Assembly: GCF_034263275.1 (NCBI RefSeq)
Contig: NZ_CP139559.1
Span: 1,488,001-1,552,000 of the forward strand
DNA length: 64,000 bases
Source of the DNA: Mucilaginibacter sp. cycad4
Lineage (GTDB): Bacteria; Bacteroidota; Bacteroidia; Sphingobacteriales; Sphingobacteriaceae
Direction of reading: 5' to 3'
The notes below the pieces were generated by a model, which saw only the letters and a list, made by a program, of their open reading frames with translations, made no database searches and was not told the origin of the DNA. Within the stretch, counting starts at the first letter, position 1, and each line of letters starts with the position of its first letter. Positions 17,246 to 25,422 of the stretch are shown one piece after another. The translations under genes and the position numbers were made by a program.

Positions 17246-18688
17246 TTACGACCCTGAAGCACCGGTATCAACTTTAACTTCAAGTGCTGCCCTAACCGAA
17301 GCAGGCAGGCTTGACAACAAGGTATAACCTGTTGCTGTTTCGATATCCTTAACAGTGGTTATATACTTAGTCCAGTCGGAGTTGATGGTGTTGATGTTAG
17401 GCGTGTTTACCGCAATAACCCTTGTTGAAGCAGTAACCCTCGCAACGTCGCCATCACCTTTAGGTATGATCAGGGCAACTTTCCAAACGTTGCTTGGTAC
17501 GTTTACGTGGCCGTTATTGATGGTATTAGCTGTACCATTTGAACCGGTGCCCCCTGTACCATAACTGCCCATAATGATATAAACTTCGTTGCCGGCAGCT
17601 ACTTGCTCGCGCAGGTAATTTTCAAGATTGGCCCAGGTTTGCTGATTATTTTGCGGAGCCTGTGGTATCATATTGGTCATCAGGAAGGTTGCCGAATTTG
17701 CGGCGGTTGAGCTGGTACGATCTGCCGACGGACAGTTATGGCCCCTGTCAAACCCGCTGCCCGAATAGCTGTTGCTCTCTACCTGGTACCAGCCAGCAGG
17801 CAAGCCGCTCCAGCCTGCAAAATTATCAAGGCGGCTTGTAGCATTTGTGGTATTGGTTGCGTCAAGGTGCCAGCTTACCCAGTTGGGTTCGCCCTTGGTG
17901 GCGTTGTATGATTCTACATAATACTTCTGATCAACCAGGTAGTTATCCATTGAGGCCAGCGTTGAAAGCGCGTTTGACGGGTTGCCGAAAAGCAGGTTGC
18001 TGTTATCGCCGCTTGTTGGCGGTGCATCGGCGCCGGCGGTAACGTCCCTTGGTGTTGATGAGTTTGACGTGCCGGTAGTATCGCTGCCGCCGGTATCAGG
18101 AGTACCAATGGTTATACCAGGATCGCCGGTGCCTTTAAAGGTAATGTCATCTATATTGATACGGGTTGTACCTGCTTTCTTGATCTCAAACCTAACTTTA
18201 CCCGTAACGCTTACTTTAAATGAGTCGGTTACCAGTGTGGTATTGGTTTCGGTAATATCGGTACCTACCTGCGTGTAATTCGCCCCGCCATCGGTCGACA
18301 TCAACAACTGCCAGGTTGATGTGGCATCGGTTCCATATTTACCGTGTTTAATATACAAAGTGGTAAGGCCTTTGATGTCGAAATTCATCGCGATATCCCC
18401 GGTACGGAGCCTTACCGATTTACTGCCATCTTTCAAATCGGCAGCCAGGTTGCCTATCAGCGCGTCGGTAAAATTCCAGCTTCCTGTGCTCAGGGTTACA
18501 TCGGCGGCTGCATAGGCAGTTTTACTGCCCTGCTCAAAATCCTCGGTAATAGTATAAGGAACCGGGACTGGGGGAGTTACTGTAGTATCGCCTGTTTTAG
18601 GCGGCGTAGGCGAGTTTTTAAGGTCTTTGGAACATCCGGCGAAGGTTAAGGCTAAACCCAGGCCGATAAGCAGGTTGTTAATTTTCAT
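17246..18688 (-). CDS. Secreted DNA/RNA non-specific endonuclease lipoprotein
   Basis: 480 residues. The N-terminus is a lipoprotein signal (lipobox TFAGC, Cys19). A Pro/Thr linker leads to a jelly-roll-like domain (about 45-185, ITEDFEQGSK ... INIDDITFKG). After a Gly/Ser/Thr linker comes the beta-beta-alpha-metal nuclease domain (about 235-470) with the active-site DRGHNCPSADR (D314 to R324, catalytic H317) and the metal-ligand segment TNMIPQAPQNNQQTWANLE. Such enzymes cut DNA and RNA outside the cell or in the periplasm. It is the last gene after sigma, FecR, TonB receptor and lipoprotein on the same strand, suggesting that it feeds the receptor. Surface exposure is inferred. Confidence 0.93.
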   Translation of the reverse strand: MKINNLLIGLGLALTFAGCSKDLKNSPTPPKTGDTTVTPPVPVPYTITEDFEQGSKTAYAAADVTLSTGSWNFTDALIGNLAADLKDGSKSVRLRTGDIAMNFDIKGLTTLYIKHGKYGTDATSTWQLLMSTDGGANYTQVGTDITETNTTLVTDSFKVSVTGKVRFEIKKAGTTRINIDDITFKGTGDPGITIGTPDTGGSDTTGTSNSSTPRDVTAGADAPPTSGDNSNLLFGNPSNALSTLASMDNYLVDQKYYVESYNATKGEPNWVSWHLDATNTTNATSRLDNFAGWSGLPAGWYQVESNSYSGSGFDRGHNCPSADRTSSTAANSATFLMTNMIPQAPQNNQQTWANLENYLREQVAAGNEVYIIMGSYGTGGTGSNGTANTINNGHVNVPSNVWKVALIIPKGDGDVARVTASTRVIAVNTPNINTINSDWTKYITTVKDIETATGYTLLSSLPASVRAALEVKVDTGASGS

Positions 18689-18785
18689 AAGTGTTGTTTT
18701 TTATGATAGATAAATACAAAGCACAGCCAATACGTTTACGCTGTGCAAATTTTTTAAACCGGAAAGATTTAGGGAAAATGAAAGG

Positions 18786-18817
18786 AAACAGGACCTGCAA
18801 TTTCGCAGGGCCTGTTT
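18786..18817 (-). terminator. Terminator after the surface lipoprotein gene
   Basis: Arms 18786-18798 and 18805-18817 (AAACAGGACCTGC with one mismatch) around ATTTCG-like loop bases. It stands just before the end of the 18828 gene, so the nuclease gene downstream may be partly uncoupled. Confidence 0.65.
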
Positions 18818-18827
18818 TTATAAGATC

Positions 18828-19973
18828 TTACACTTTAGGAACGGTGAAGTTTGTTCCGTCGAAAACAAAAGTTTTGCTTGTGTTTGAAGTAGTACCTTTA
18901 AAATAAGTTGTATAGGTAACCACAAATTTTTGATTAGGAAGGGCGGTAGCCTTAAATTTCTCTGTCAATACAGCAATTAATGCCGCGTTTAAGTCGTCAG
19001 GGCTCCAATAAGTAGCATCAGTAGCAGCGCTGATGTTAAAATCAGGGTATTTAGCTACGTTATCCCTTGCGGCTTGTGTTCCTACCGTGGTTTGTGTGCC
19101 GATGTAAACATAATCGGCAGCAGCAAGCGTGTAGTTTACGGTGCTGCTTGCAACCCATTTGCCTGCTACACGTTCAAACGATAACGTTCTTGGCGTTGCG
19201 CCGGCAACCCAGTTACTGCCATCAAAGGCGTAAGCGGTAACTTTTTGATAATCGGTGCCATCATAATAGTTATAGCTTACATATAAGATATCACCAACTT
19301 TAGCTGTTGCCGAAACTGTTAAATCGGCCTTTAAAAGGGCATTGATATAAGTATTGATATTATCCTTGTCTGCGGCAACAAACTCATTATGATTTGAACG
19401 ACCTATAGAAAGATATTGAGCCGGTGATAGCAGGTAAATTTGTTGCCACGCGCTATTCAGGTAAAGGTAACCAAAGGTTTGTACCGATACGCTCCCCGCA
19501 TAATAGTTAAAAGTAAGCACAGCAAGCTGATTTGCTTTTGGCGATGAGGTGTTTGGCCCGTAAGGTAACCACGAAAGTATTTGCGCTGCGCTGAAGTCGG
19601 TGTATTTGTTGCCTGGTAACAGTAAATAATCGGCATTGGTAAGCGTATAGGCTACCTTACTGTAAAGGCTATCGGCCACTTTTACTACCGGGGTCCCTAC
19701 ATTAAACGTTATACTGGCGGTCGAGCCATCGTCAACGCGCGGGTATTCGGCTGCAAGTATGGCGGGGATGCTTTGCTTGCCATCATCGTCTGATTTAAAC
19801 GCATGATTTTTATAACCATAAGTAGAGGTATCAAGCTTTCCATAATCGGCAGAGGCCAACGTTTGGGTTAAACTGGCTTTGTGTACCGGTTGTGCATTAG
19901 GAATAACCGGTTGCTTTTGACAAGCCGTAAATGCCAGCGCCAATAACGTTAATGAATAATATATCTTTTTCAT
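18828..19973 (-). CDS. Surface lipoprotein of unknown family, partner of TonB receptor
   Basis: 381 residues with a lipoprotein signal (FTACQK, Cys18). The mature part is beta-rich with two related modules: one around VAYTLTNADYLLL followed by LTFNYYAGSV, the other around VNYTLAAADYVYIG followed by FVVTYTTYFKG and FVFDGTNF. The repeated YTLxxADY phrase suggests an internal duplication. It is not SusD-like. It starts 11 bp after the TonB receptor stop, so it is co-transcribed and is the likely substrate-capture lipoprotein for that receptor (inference from position). Confidence 0.85.
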   Translation of the reverse strand: MKKIYYSLTLLALAFTACQKQPVIPNAQPVHKASLTQTLASADYGKLDTSTYGYKNHAFKSDDDGKQSIPAILAAEYPRVDDGSTASITFNVGTPVVKVADSLYSKVAYTLTNADYLLLPGNKYTDFSAAQILSWLPYGPNTSSPKANQLAVLTFNYYAGSVSVQTFGYLYLNSAWQQIYLLSPAQYLSIGRSNHNEFVAADKDNINTYINALLKADLTVSATAKVGDILYVSYNYYDGTDYQKVTAYAFDGSNWVAGATPRTLSFERVAGKWVASSTVNYTLAAADYVYIGTQTTVGTQAARDNVAKYPDFNISAATDATYWSPDDLNAALIAVLTEKFKATALPNQKFVVTYTTYFKGTTSNTSKTFVFDGTNFTVPKV

Positions 19974-19984
19974 TTTTGTCGGTA

Positions 19985-22939
19985 TTAAAATTTAACTTTT
20001 ATGGTTGATGTAAATGTTCTGCCTAAGCCGTAATAAACGTTAACATTGGCTGGCAAACCGGTAGCATTTGTATCAAAAGAATCAGAGATGAATTTGGTGT
20101 TCAGTAAGTTATTTACGTTACCGATCAGGTATGAGTCAAGCCCGGCTATTTTGAATTTAAAAACACCGTTTACGTCCCAAACCGAATAGTTTGGCAGTTT
20201 ATAAGGAGTTAAATCAGGTTTGGTGATGTTTGAAAAAAGAAAGTTTGAATAGTAATTGGCTATGTAGTTATAGTTTGTCCCTAATCTCAAGGCCGGCAAT
20301 ACGTCGATATCCAAATGGAAACCTGCGGTGGTTTGTCCGGCATCGCCAACTTTTAGTCCTTTCAGGTAAACTTTGCCAACTGTAGCCACAACTTGCTGCT
20401 GGCTGTTATATACCGTAGCAGGGCCTGCATCTGAGGTATAATGCCAGTCGCCGTATGAAAACATACCGCCAACAGTTACAGCTTTAACCGGCTTATAGGT
20501 AAGCTCCAGCTCGGCACCCTGGTGCAATTCGTTTACGCCAGAGATGTTTACGCTATACAACTGGTTGGTTTTGGTATCGCCATATGAGTTTGAGAAAGAC
20601 TCATCGCTGTAGTTTGACCTGTACAGGTTTAATTTGGCGCTGAAGTTTGAGATCTTATAACCATAACCCAATTCATAGCTAAACAGCTTTTCGCTTACCG
20701 TGCTGTGGTTAATGTTGTTCGTGAACTTCTGGAACACGTTATCAAAGTACGGCGGTTTGGTAATATAACCTACGTTGGCAAATATGTTCATCTGATCGTT
20801 TAGGTTGTAATTTGCGCCGGCTTTGGCCTGGTAGGTGAAAAAGCTAACGTAAGGGCTTTTTTGGTTTGGATCGCTGTTCAGGTAGTTAAACAAGTCAACG
20901 CGTTTATCGGCAGTGCCCGAACCCGAAAGGGTAACAAAAGCAGAGAAATTATTTTTCAAATATTCCGCCTGCATAAATGCACCGCCCGATTGTACATAAT
21001 CCTTATTGTAATAGCCGAATTTATCGCCAACTACCGCTCTTTTCTGAGGATCATTAATATCGCCCGAAGCGCTTCCTGTGGCTGTATTGCCGGTGTATGG
21101 GGCATACACATAATCGGCACCTAATAAATCGGTTACTTCTTCATAGTGCGTACCTTTGTATGACCTTAAATCAATACCTCCCGAAAAATCGATATCGTTA
21201 CCAAAACGGGTGCGGTAAGTGCTTCGTACACCATACCAGGTATGGTCATTATGTGCCGAGTAAAAATAGGTGCTGGCAGAGCCGTCGGGGTTTGCAGCAT
21301 TGCTTTTTTCAACCGCGGTAAAATCAAACGGCGAGTAAAAATTGCTTACCCTTACCGGGTTGGTGTTTCCACCTATCGAACCGCCGCCGCCCGTGCCATA
21401 AGTTGCATATAAAACGGTTGATAAACTTGACTTTTCATTAATGGTCCACTCGTGGTTTAATGAAAATACAGGTTTGCTGAATTTGTTGTTGTACGGATTG
21501 ATCTGTTTGCCATCTTTAACCCCCAGGTAGTAATTCCATTCAATTCCCTGTGGTGCGTTTTGATACTCGGCAATTGAACGTTGCGGCCTTTGACCGTGAG
21601 TTTGCGTAGCACCCATTACTGAGAACGACAAAGTTTGGCTCGGGCTTAATACTTTTGACAAATTGAAGAAGTAATTGTATCCTAAATAATTAAGGCCATC
21701 GGCAAAACCGTCGCCTTTATTACGGCTTCCCTGAAAAGTCATGGCCCAGCCTTTATCATTCAAACCGGTAGATACCAGCACAGCAGTTTTCTGCAGGTTG
21801 TTGCTACCATATGATTGGGCTATATAACCGCCTTTTTCCATGTCGGTATTACGGGTTGTGATATTAATGGTACCGCCAAATGATGGAACAATAATTTTTG
21901 ATGCTCCTAAGCCACGTTGAATTTGCACGGAAGTAGTTACATCGGTAAGCCCCGACCAGTTCGACCAGAAGATTGAACCGTTCTCCATATCGTTAACCGG
22001 GATCCCGTTGATGGTTAAGGCGACATTACCTTTTTTCGAGCCGCTTGAGAAACCCCTGATGCTGATACGTGAATCGCCATAACCGCCGCCCTGGGCAGTA
22101 GCCATTACGCCCGGAGTACCCTGCAACAGCTGAGGGATATCCCTTGTGCCCATTTTTTCTTCAATAAACTGCTGGTTAATGGTCGACGCGGCAATAGGTG
22201 TTTTACGGTCGATGGCCACATCGCCGGTTATTACTACTTCCTTCATGGAGTTGGCGCTTGACTGCATCGCAATTACACCAAGGTCGCTGACACCTGAAAG
22301 CGTTACCTCTTTGGTAACATAGCCGATGTATGATATCACAAGCACAGTACCCTGATCTGAGCCGGTATTAAGTTTAAAGGTACCGTTTAAGCTGGTGGTA
22401 GTGGCTTTAGTTGTGCCTTTAAGCCCTATTGAGGCACCTATTAAAGGCTCTTTAGTATCGGCATCAACAACTTTACCGGTGTATACGGGGGCGGGTGCAC
22501 TGGTATTGCTTTCGGCCGTTTTGATGTTTTTTTCTTTTATAACAATGGTGTGCCCTACTATGGCATAGGTAACAGGCTGGCCCTTAAAAACCCTGTCGAG
22601 CACTTTGGTTAAAGCTTCGTTTTTTACATTTAACGATACCTTGTTGCTGCCTGCAAGCAGTTCGGTTTGCATAAAAATGTCATAGCCGCTTTGCTGCTCA
22701 ATTTTGTTCAATACGGTTTGGAGGCTGCTGTTCTTTTCGGCTAAAGTGATGTTTTGGCTGAAACTTTTAGCGCTGAGATGCATGCAAACTGCAAATAACA
22801 GGACGGCGATAAGCTTTATCCGCATAATAAATTTCCTTTTTGTATCCGGGTTGATCCGGGAAAAACAATTGGTAATGCTCTTGAATTTATTTACCCGGCC
22901 ACCTTCATTAAAAGGCACAGGAAATGTAGAAAAATCCAT
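19985..22939 (-). CDS. TonB-dependent receptor with N-terminal STN signalling domain
   Basis: 984 residues from the furthest start. Order: signal peptide from Met39 (MRIKLIAVLLFAV...), STN secretin/TonB short domain (about 65-138), carboxypeptidase-regulatory-like beta-sandwich (about 150-235, YTGKVVDADTKEPLIGASI), plug (about 240-360, IRGFSSGSKKGNVALTINGI), and a 22-strand-type barrel ending in F. The real start is probably Met39 (22825); the upstream 38 residues are basic and of uncertain use. The STN domain marks a transducer that talks to FecR, encoded upstream. There is no SusD partner, so it is not a glycan SusC pair. Confidence 0.93.
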   Translation of the reverse strand: MDFSTFPVPFNEGGRVNKFKSITNCFSRINPDTKRKFIMRIKLIAVLLFAVCMHLSAKSFSQNITLAEKNSSLQTVLNKIEQQSGYDIFMQTELLAGSNKVSLNVKNEALTKVLDRVFKGQPVTYAIVGHTIVIKEKNIKTAESNTSAPAPVYTGKVVDADTKEPLIGASIGLKGTTKATTTSLNGTFKLNTGSDQGTVLVISYIGYVTKEVTLSGVSDLGVIAMQSSANSMKEVVITGDVAIDRKTPIAASTINQQFIEEKMGTRDIPQLLQGTPGVMATAQGGGYGDSRISIRGFSSGSKKGNVALTINGIPVNDMENGSIFWSNWSGLTDVTTSVQIQRGLGASKIIVPSFGGTINITTRNTDMEKGGYIAQSYGSNNLQKTAVLVSTGLNDKGWAMTFQGSRNKGDGFADGLNYLGYNYFFNLSKVLSPSQTLSFSVMGATQTHGQRPQRSIAEYQNAPQGIEWNYYLGVKDGKQINPYNNKFSKPVFSLNHEWTINEKSSLSTVLYATYGTGGGGSIGGNTNPVRVSNFYSPFDFTAVEKSNAANPDGSASTYFYSAHNDHTWYGVRSTYRTRFGNDIDFSGGIDLRSYKGTHYEEVTDLLGADYVYAPYTGNTATGSASGDINDPQKRAVVGDKFGYYNKDYVQSGGAFMQAEYLKNNFSAFVTLSGSGTADKRVDLFNYLNSDPNQKSPYVSFFTYQAKAGANYNLNDQMNIFANVGYITKPPYFDNVFQKFTNNINHSTVSEKLFSYELGYGYKISNFSAKLNLYRSNYSDESFSNSYGDTKTNQLYSVNISGVNELHQGAELELTYKPVKAVTVGGMFSYGDWHYTSDAGPATVYNSQQQVVATVGKVYLKGLKVGDAGQTTAGFHLDIDVLPALRLGTNYNYIANYYSNFLFSNITKPDLTPYKLPNYSVWDVNGVFKFKIAGLDSYLIGNVNNLLNTKFISDSFDTNATGLPANVNVYYGLGRTFTSTIKVKF

Positions 22940-23098
22940 ATTTTTGTTGTGGGTTGATTAGTTTAAAAAGTATTTAGTAGATATGATTTTGATATTGTTA
23001 ACCCGAAAAAATTAGCCGGAAGTGGTTGCAACACTTTCGGTTTTTTTATGAGGTCAACTTTTAGTAAACCGGCCTTGCCGTTTACCTGGTGTTGAGTT

Positions 23099-24289
23099 TT
23101 ATGATTTTACTATAATCTTCCTCCCGTTAATTGTGAAGTTTAAGCCGCTTGTTTTAAGGATCTCAAATATTTGTGATACAGGTACATTGCGTGAGATACG
23201 CCCCATGTAATGTTTTGATGCTGTTTTGCCCTGGTACTCCACATCCACATCATACCAGCGCGAGAGCTGGCGCATAATGGTTTGCAGGTCGGTATTGCTG
23301 AAAAGGAATTTTCCGTTTTTCCAGGCTACCGCCTCATCGATATTGGCATTCTCATTTATATTGATGCTGTTTAAAGTAGTGACAGCCTGCTGGCCCGGTG
23401 TTATTTTAACCGACTGGCCATTATTGCCGGTAACCCTTACGCTGCCCTCCAGCAGGGTAGTTTTTGTTGCACCCTCATCGGTGTAGCTGTTTATATTAAA
23501 ATGAGTGCCCAAAACAGTAACTGTTTGGCTGGCGGTTTTTACATGGAAAGGTTTTGAGGGATCTTTACTCACCTCAAAATAAGCCTCGCCGGTAAGCTCA
23601 ACACGGCGCTCATTGCCGGTAAAAGCGGTTGGATATTTCAATGACGATGCTGCATTCAGCCAAACCTTTGTACCATCGGGCAAAATAACCTGGTATTGGC
23701 CGCCGCGAGGGGTAGCCAGCACATTCATGGCTATGGTTTCGGTAGGAAGGGAGCCAGCCGGGTTTTGAGCTGCATCAGTAGCTTCATAAACAACCTTGCC
23801 ATTTTCATCCTCTTTAATCACTGCATTTTGCTGGCTGGCAATTTGGCCGTGTTTGGTACTGTCTAAAACTATAGTTGAGCCATCGGCAAGTGTTAGCGTA
23901 GCTTTGTTTGTTCCCGGCGGGATGTCCTTACGCTGATTTGCCAGGTTTTGAGGCTGCTCGGCGGTGCGGCGTTTATTCAGGGTAATGGTTAATGAAGCCA
24001 ATAAAAGGATGGCAGCAGCATAAGCTATCCAGCGTGGTTTGCTGGTTTTGCTTTTAAAGCCCGTGCCTTTACGGATCTTTTGCCAGGCCAGCGCCTTATC
24101 CGTTGCCGAAAAGGTTTCCAGCTCCTTGTTAAGCAATTGTTCGTCGGTGAGTTTTTTGAATAATTCCTGGTTGCGTATATCAGCCTGGATCCATTGATCA
24201 AGCTGGAGTTTTTCCTGGTCGCTCAGCTCGTTTCGCATGTATTTTGCGATCAGCTGGCCCAGGTCAAAGTATGAGTTGTAATTATTCAT
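23099..24289 (-). CDS. FecR family anti-sigma factor
   Basis: 396 residues. An N-terminal cytosolic sigma-binding region (1-80, ending in ALAWQKIRKG) precedes one membrane helix (about 86-104). The periplasmic FecR domain (about 190-295, TPRGGQYQVILPDGTKVWLN) and a C-terminal DUF4974-type domain (about 325-396, NTDLQTIMRQLSRWYDVDVE) follow. It should hold the ECF sigma until the STN domain of the TonB receptor signals substrate. It lies between the sigma gene and the receptor gene, all on one strand. Confidence 0.95.
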   Translation of the reverse strand: MNNYNSYFDLGQLIAKYMRNELSDQEKLQLDQWIQADIRNQELFKKLTDEQLLNKELETFSATDKALAWQKIRKGTGFKSKTSKPRWIAYAAAILLLASLTITLNKRRTAEQPQNLANQRKDIPPGTNKATLTLADGSTIVLDSTKHGQIASQQNAVIKEDENGKVVYEATDAAQNPAGSLPTETIAMNVLATPRGGQYQVILPDGTKVWLNAASSLKYPTAFTGNERRVELTGEAYFEVSKDPSKPFHVKTASQTVTVLGTHFNINSYTDEGATKTTLLEGSVRVTGNNGQSVKITPGQQAVTTLNSININENANIDEAVAWKNGKFLFSNTDLQTIMRQLSRWYDVDVEYQGKTASKHYMGRISRNVPVSQIFEILKTSGLNFTINGRKIIVKS

Positions 24290-24411
24290 TTTTCCTTTTC
24301 GTACATAAAGACACCTTCATTTTAAAAGTGGATAAAGGTGGGTGTAGATTTTTTTAATTTTTTTTGAGCGTTTGAAAATTAGATTCACAAAGAGGTGTTG
24401 TAGAATAAGAT

Positions 24412-24495
24412 GCGTCATTGCGAGGAACGAAGCAATCCCCGATTAGCAGAGTCGCTCTGTATAGTTTGGGATTGCTTCGTTCCTCGCAATGACGC
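24412..24495. repeat. 28-bp perfect inverted repeat (REP-like)
   Basis: Arms 24412-24439 and 24468-24495 are perfect 28-bp inverted copies containing GCGAGGAACGAAGCAAT, with a 28-nt loop. It is followed by a T run. This is a common palindromic repeat type in many genomes (recalled). It lies between the sigma and fecR genes in the 266-bp gap and could attenuate read-through. Confidence 0.85.
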
Positions 24496-24555
24496 TTTTT
24501 TCTTACTTGTTTTTTTTGTTAAATCTTAAATAGAAGAGGTAGTTATTGAAGAAGC

Positions 24556-25149
24556 TTACCGCTTAAAAAAGCCAATCCCAAACATGATAAACGCAGTAAA
24601 CATTTCGGGCGAAAGTTTTACCCGCATCAGCTCAAGGGCGCGCTGCTTTTGTTTTTTAACGGTATTTACAGACATATCGAGTTCGTCGGCAATTTCCTGG
24701 TTCTTTTTACCATCAAAATACCCCATGATAGATATGGTACGGTGGCTTTCGGGCAGGGAATGTAATGCAGCGTGAATTTCGGCTACGGCTTCGGCGGTAA
24801 TAATGGCTTCAATTACCGGTGGTTCTTCGGGCTCGGCGTTGCCCAGGTACCCCATATAAGCTTCGACAACTTTGTTGTGCCTGATGATATTCAGGCTTGC
24901 GTTGCGGACGGTGCTGTACAGGAAATTTTTGATGGCGATCTTATCCTGCATTACGCTTTCGCGCTGGTTCCAGTATTTGATGAAAGCGTCCTGTACAATA
25001 TCTTCGGCCTGATCTTTATCTTTAATAAGCTGGAGAGAAAAGTATACCAGCCGGTCGTAATATTCTTTGAAGAGAACATCCAGATCAACATTTTCTGCTG
25101 ATGCGGTAGCGTTATTCTTTTGCCCAAAAATTCCCTTTACAATGCTCAT
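24556..25149 (-). CDS. ECF sigma-70 factor (FecI-like)
   Basis: 197 residues. Region 2 (about 25-95, YYDRLVYFSLQLIKDKDQAE, then DIVQDAFIKYW) binds the -10 region. Region 4 (about 130-180, LPESHRTISIMGYFDGKKNQ then EIADELDMSVNTVKKQKQRA) binds the -35 region. The paired fecR gene follows on the same strand. The usual scheme is that receptor occupancy signals through FecR to free this sigma, which then transcribes the receptor and nuclease genes. Confidence 0.95.
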   Translation of the reverse strand: MSIVKGIFGQKNNATASAENVDLDVLFKEYYDRLVYFSLQLIKDKDQAEDIVQDAFIKYWNQRESVMQDKIAIKNFLYSTVRNASLNIIRHNKVVEAYMGYLGNAEPEEPPVIEAIITAEAVAEIHAALHSLPESHRTISIMGYFDGKKNQEIADELDMSVNTVKKQKQRALELMRVKLSPEMFTAFIMFGIGFFKR

Positions 25150-25360
25150 TTATTTTTCTGGCAGAAATAAAACCTGAACCCAACAAAGCAGCACCCCTTT
25201 GTGCCGATAAAAACTCAATTCAAAATTGAACTTTATGTGTTCAATTTAGGTTAAATCTGTGTTAATAAATAAGTTTTAAATGGTAACTTTTCAGTTGCAG
25301 AGCGGCGGCGTAAACAACACTTTCAGGGCCGGAGATTGATTGTAAACGATTGATTTTCAA

Positions 25361-25404
25361 AATTAAAAGCCCTTATGCCGGTTAAGGCATAAAGGCTTTT
25401 AATT
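25361..25404 (-). terminator. Terminator after the M16 peptidase gene
   Basis: AATTAAAAGCC pairs with GGCTTTTAATT around an inner stem TTATGCC/GGCATAA. It lies 18 bp downstream of the M16 stop on the minus strand. The rest of the 25150-25422 gap shows nothing further. Confidence 0.8.
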
Positions 25405-25422
25405 ATTTGTTGTTATGTTAAT

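Noticed and set aside
23016..23048. Hairpin CCGGAAGTG/CACTTTCGG with T run between fecR and the TonB receptor as a terminator
   Set aside because: It is oriented for the plus strand, where no gene precedes it; on the minus strand the stem has a mismatch and the T run is displaced.
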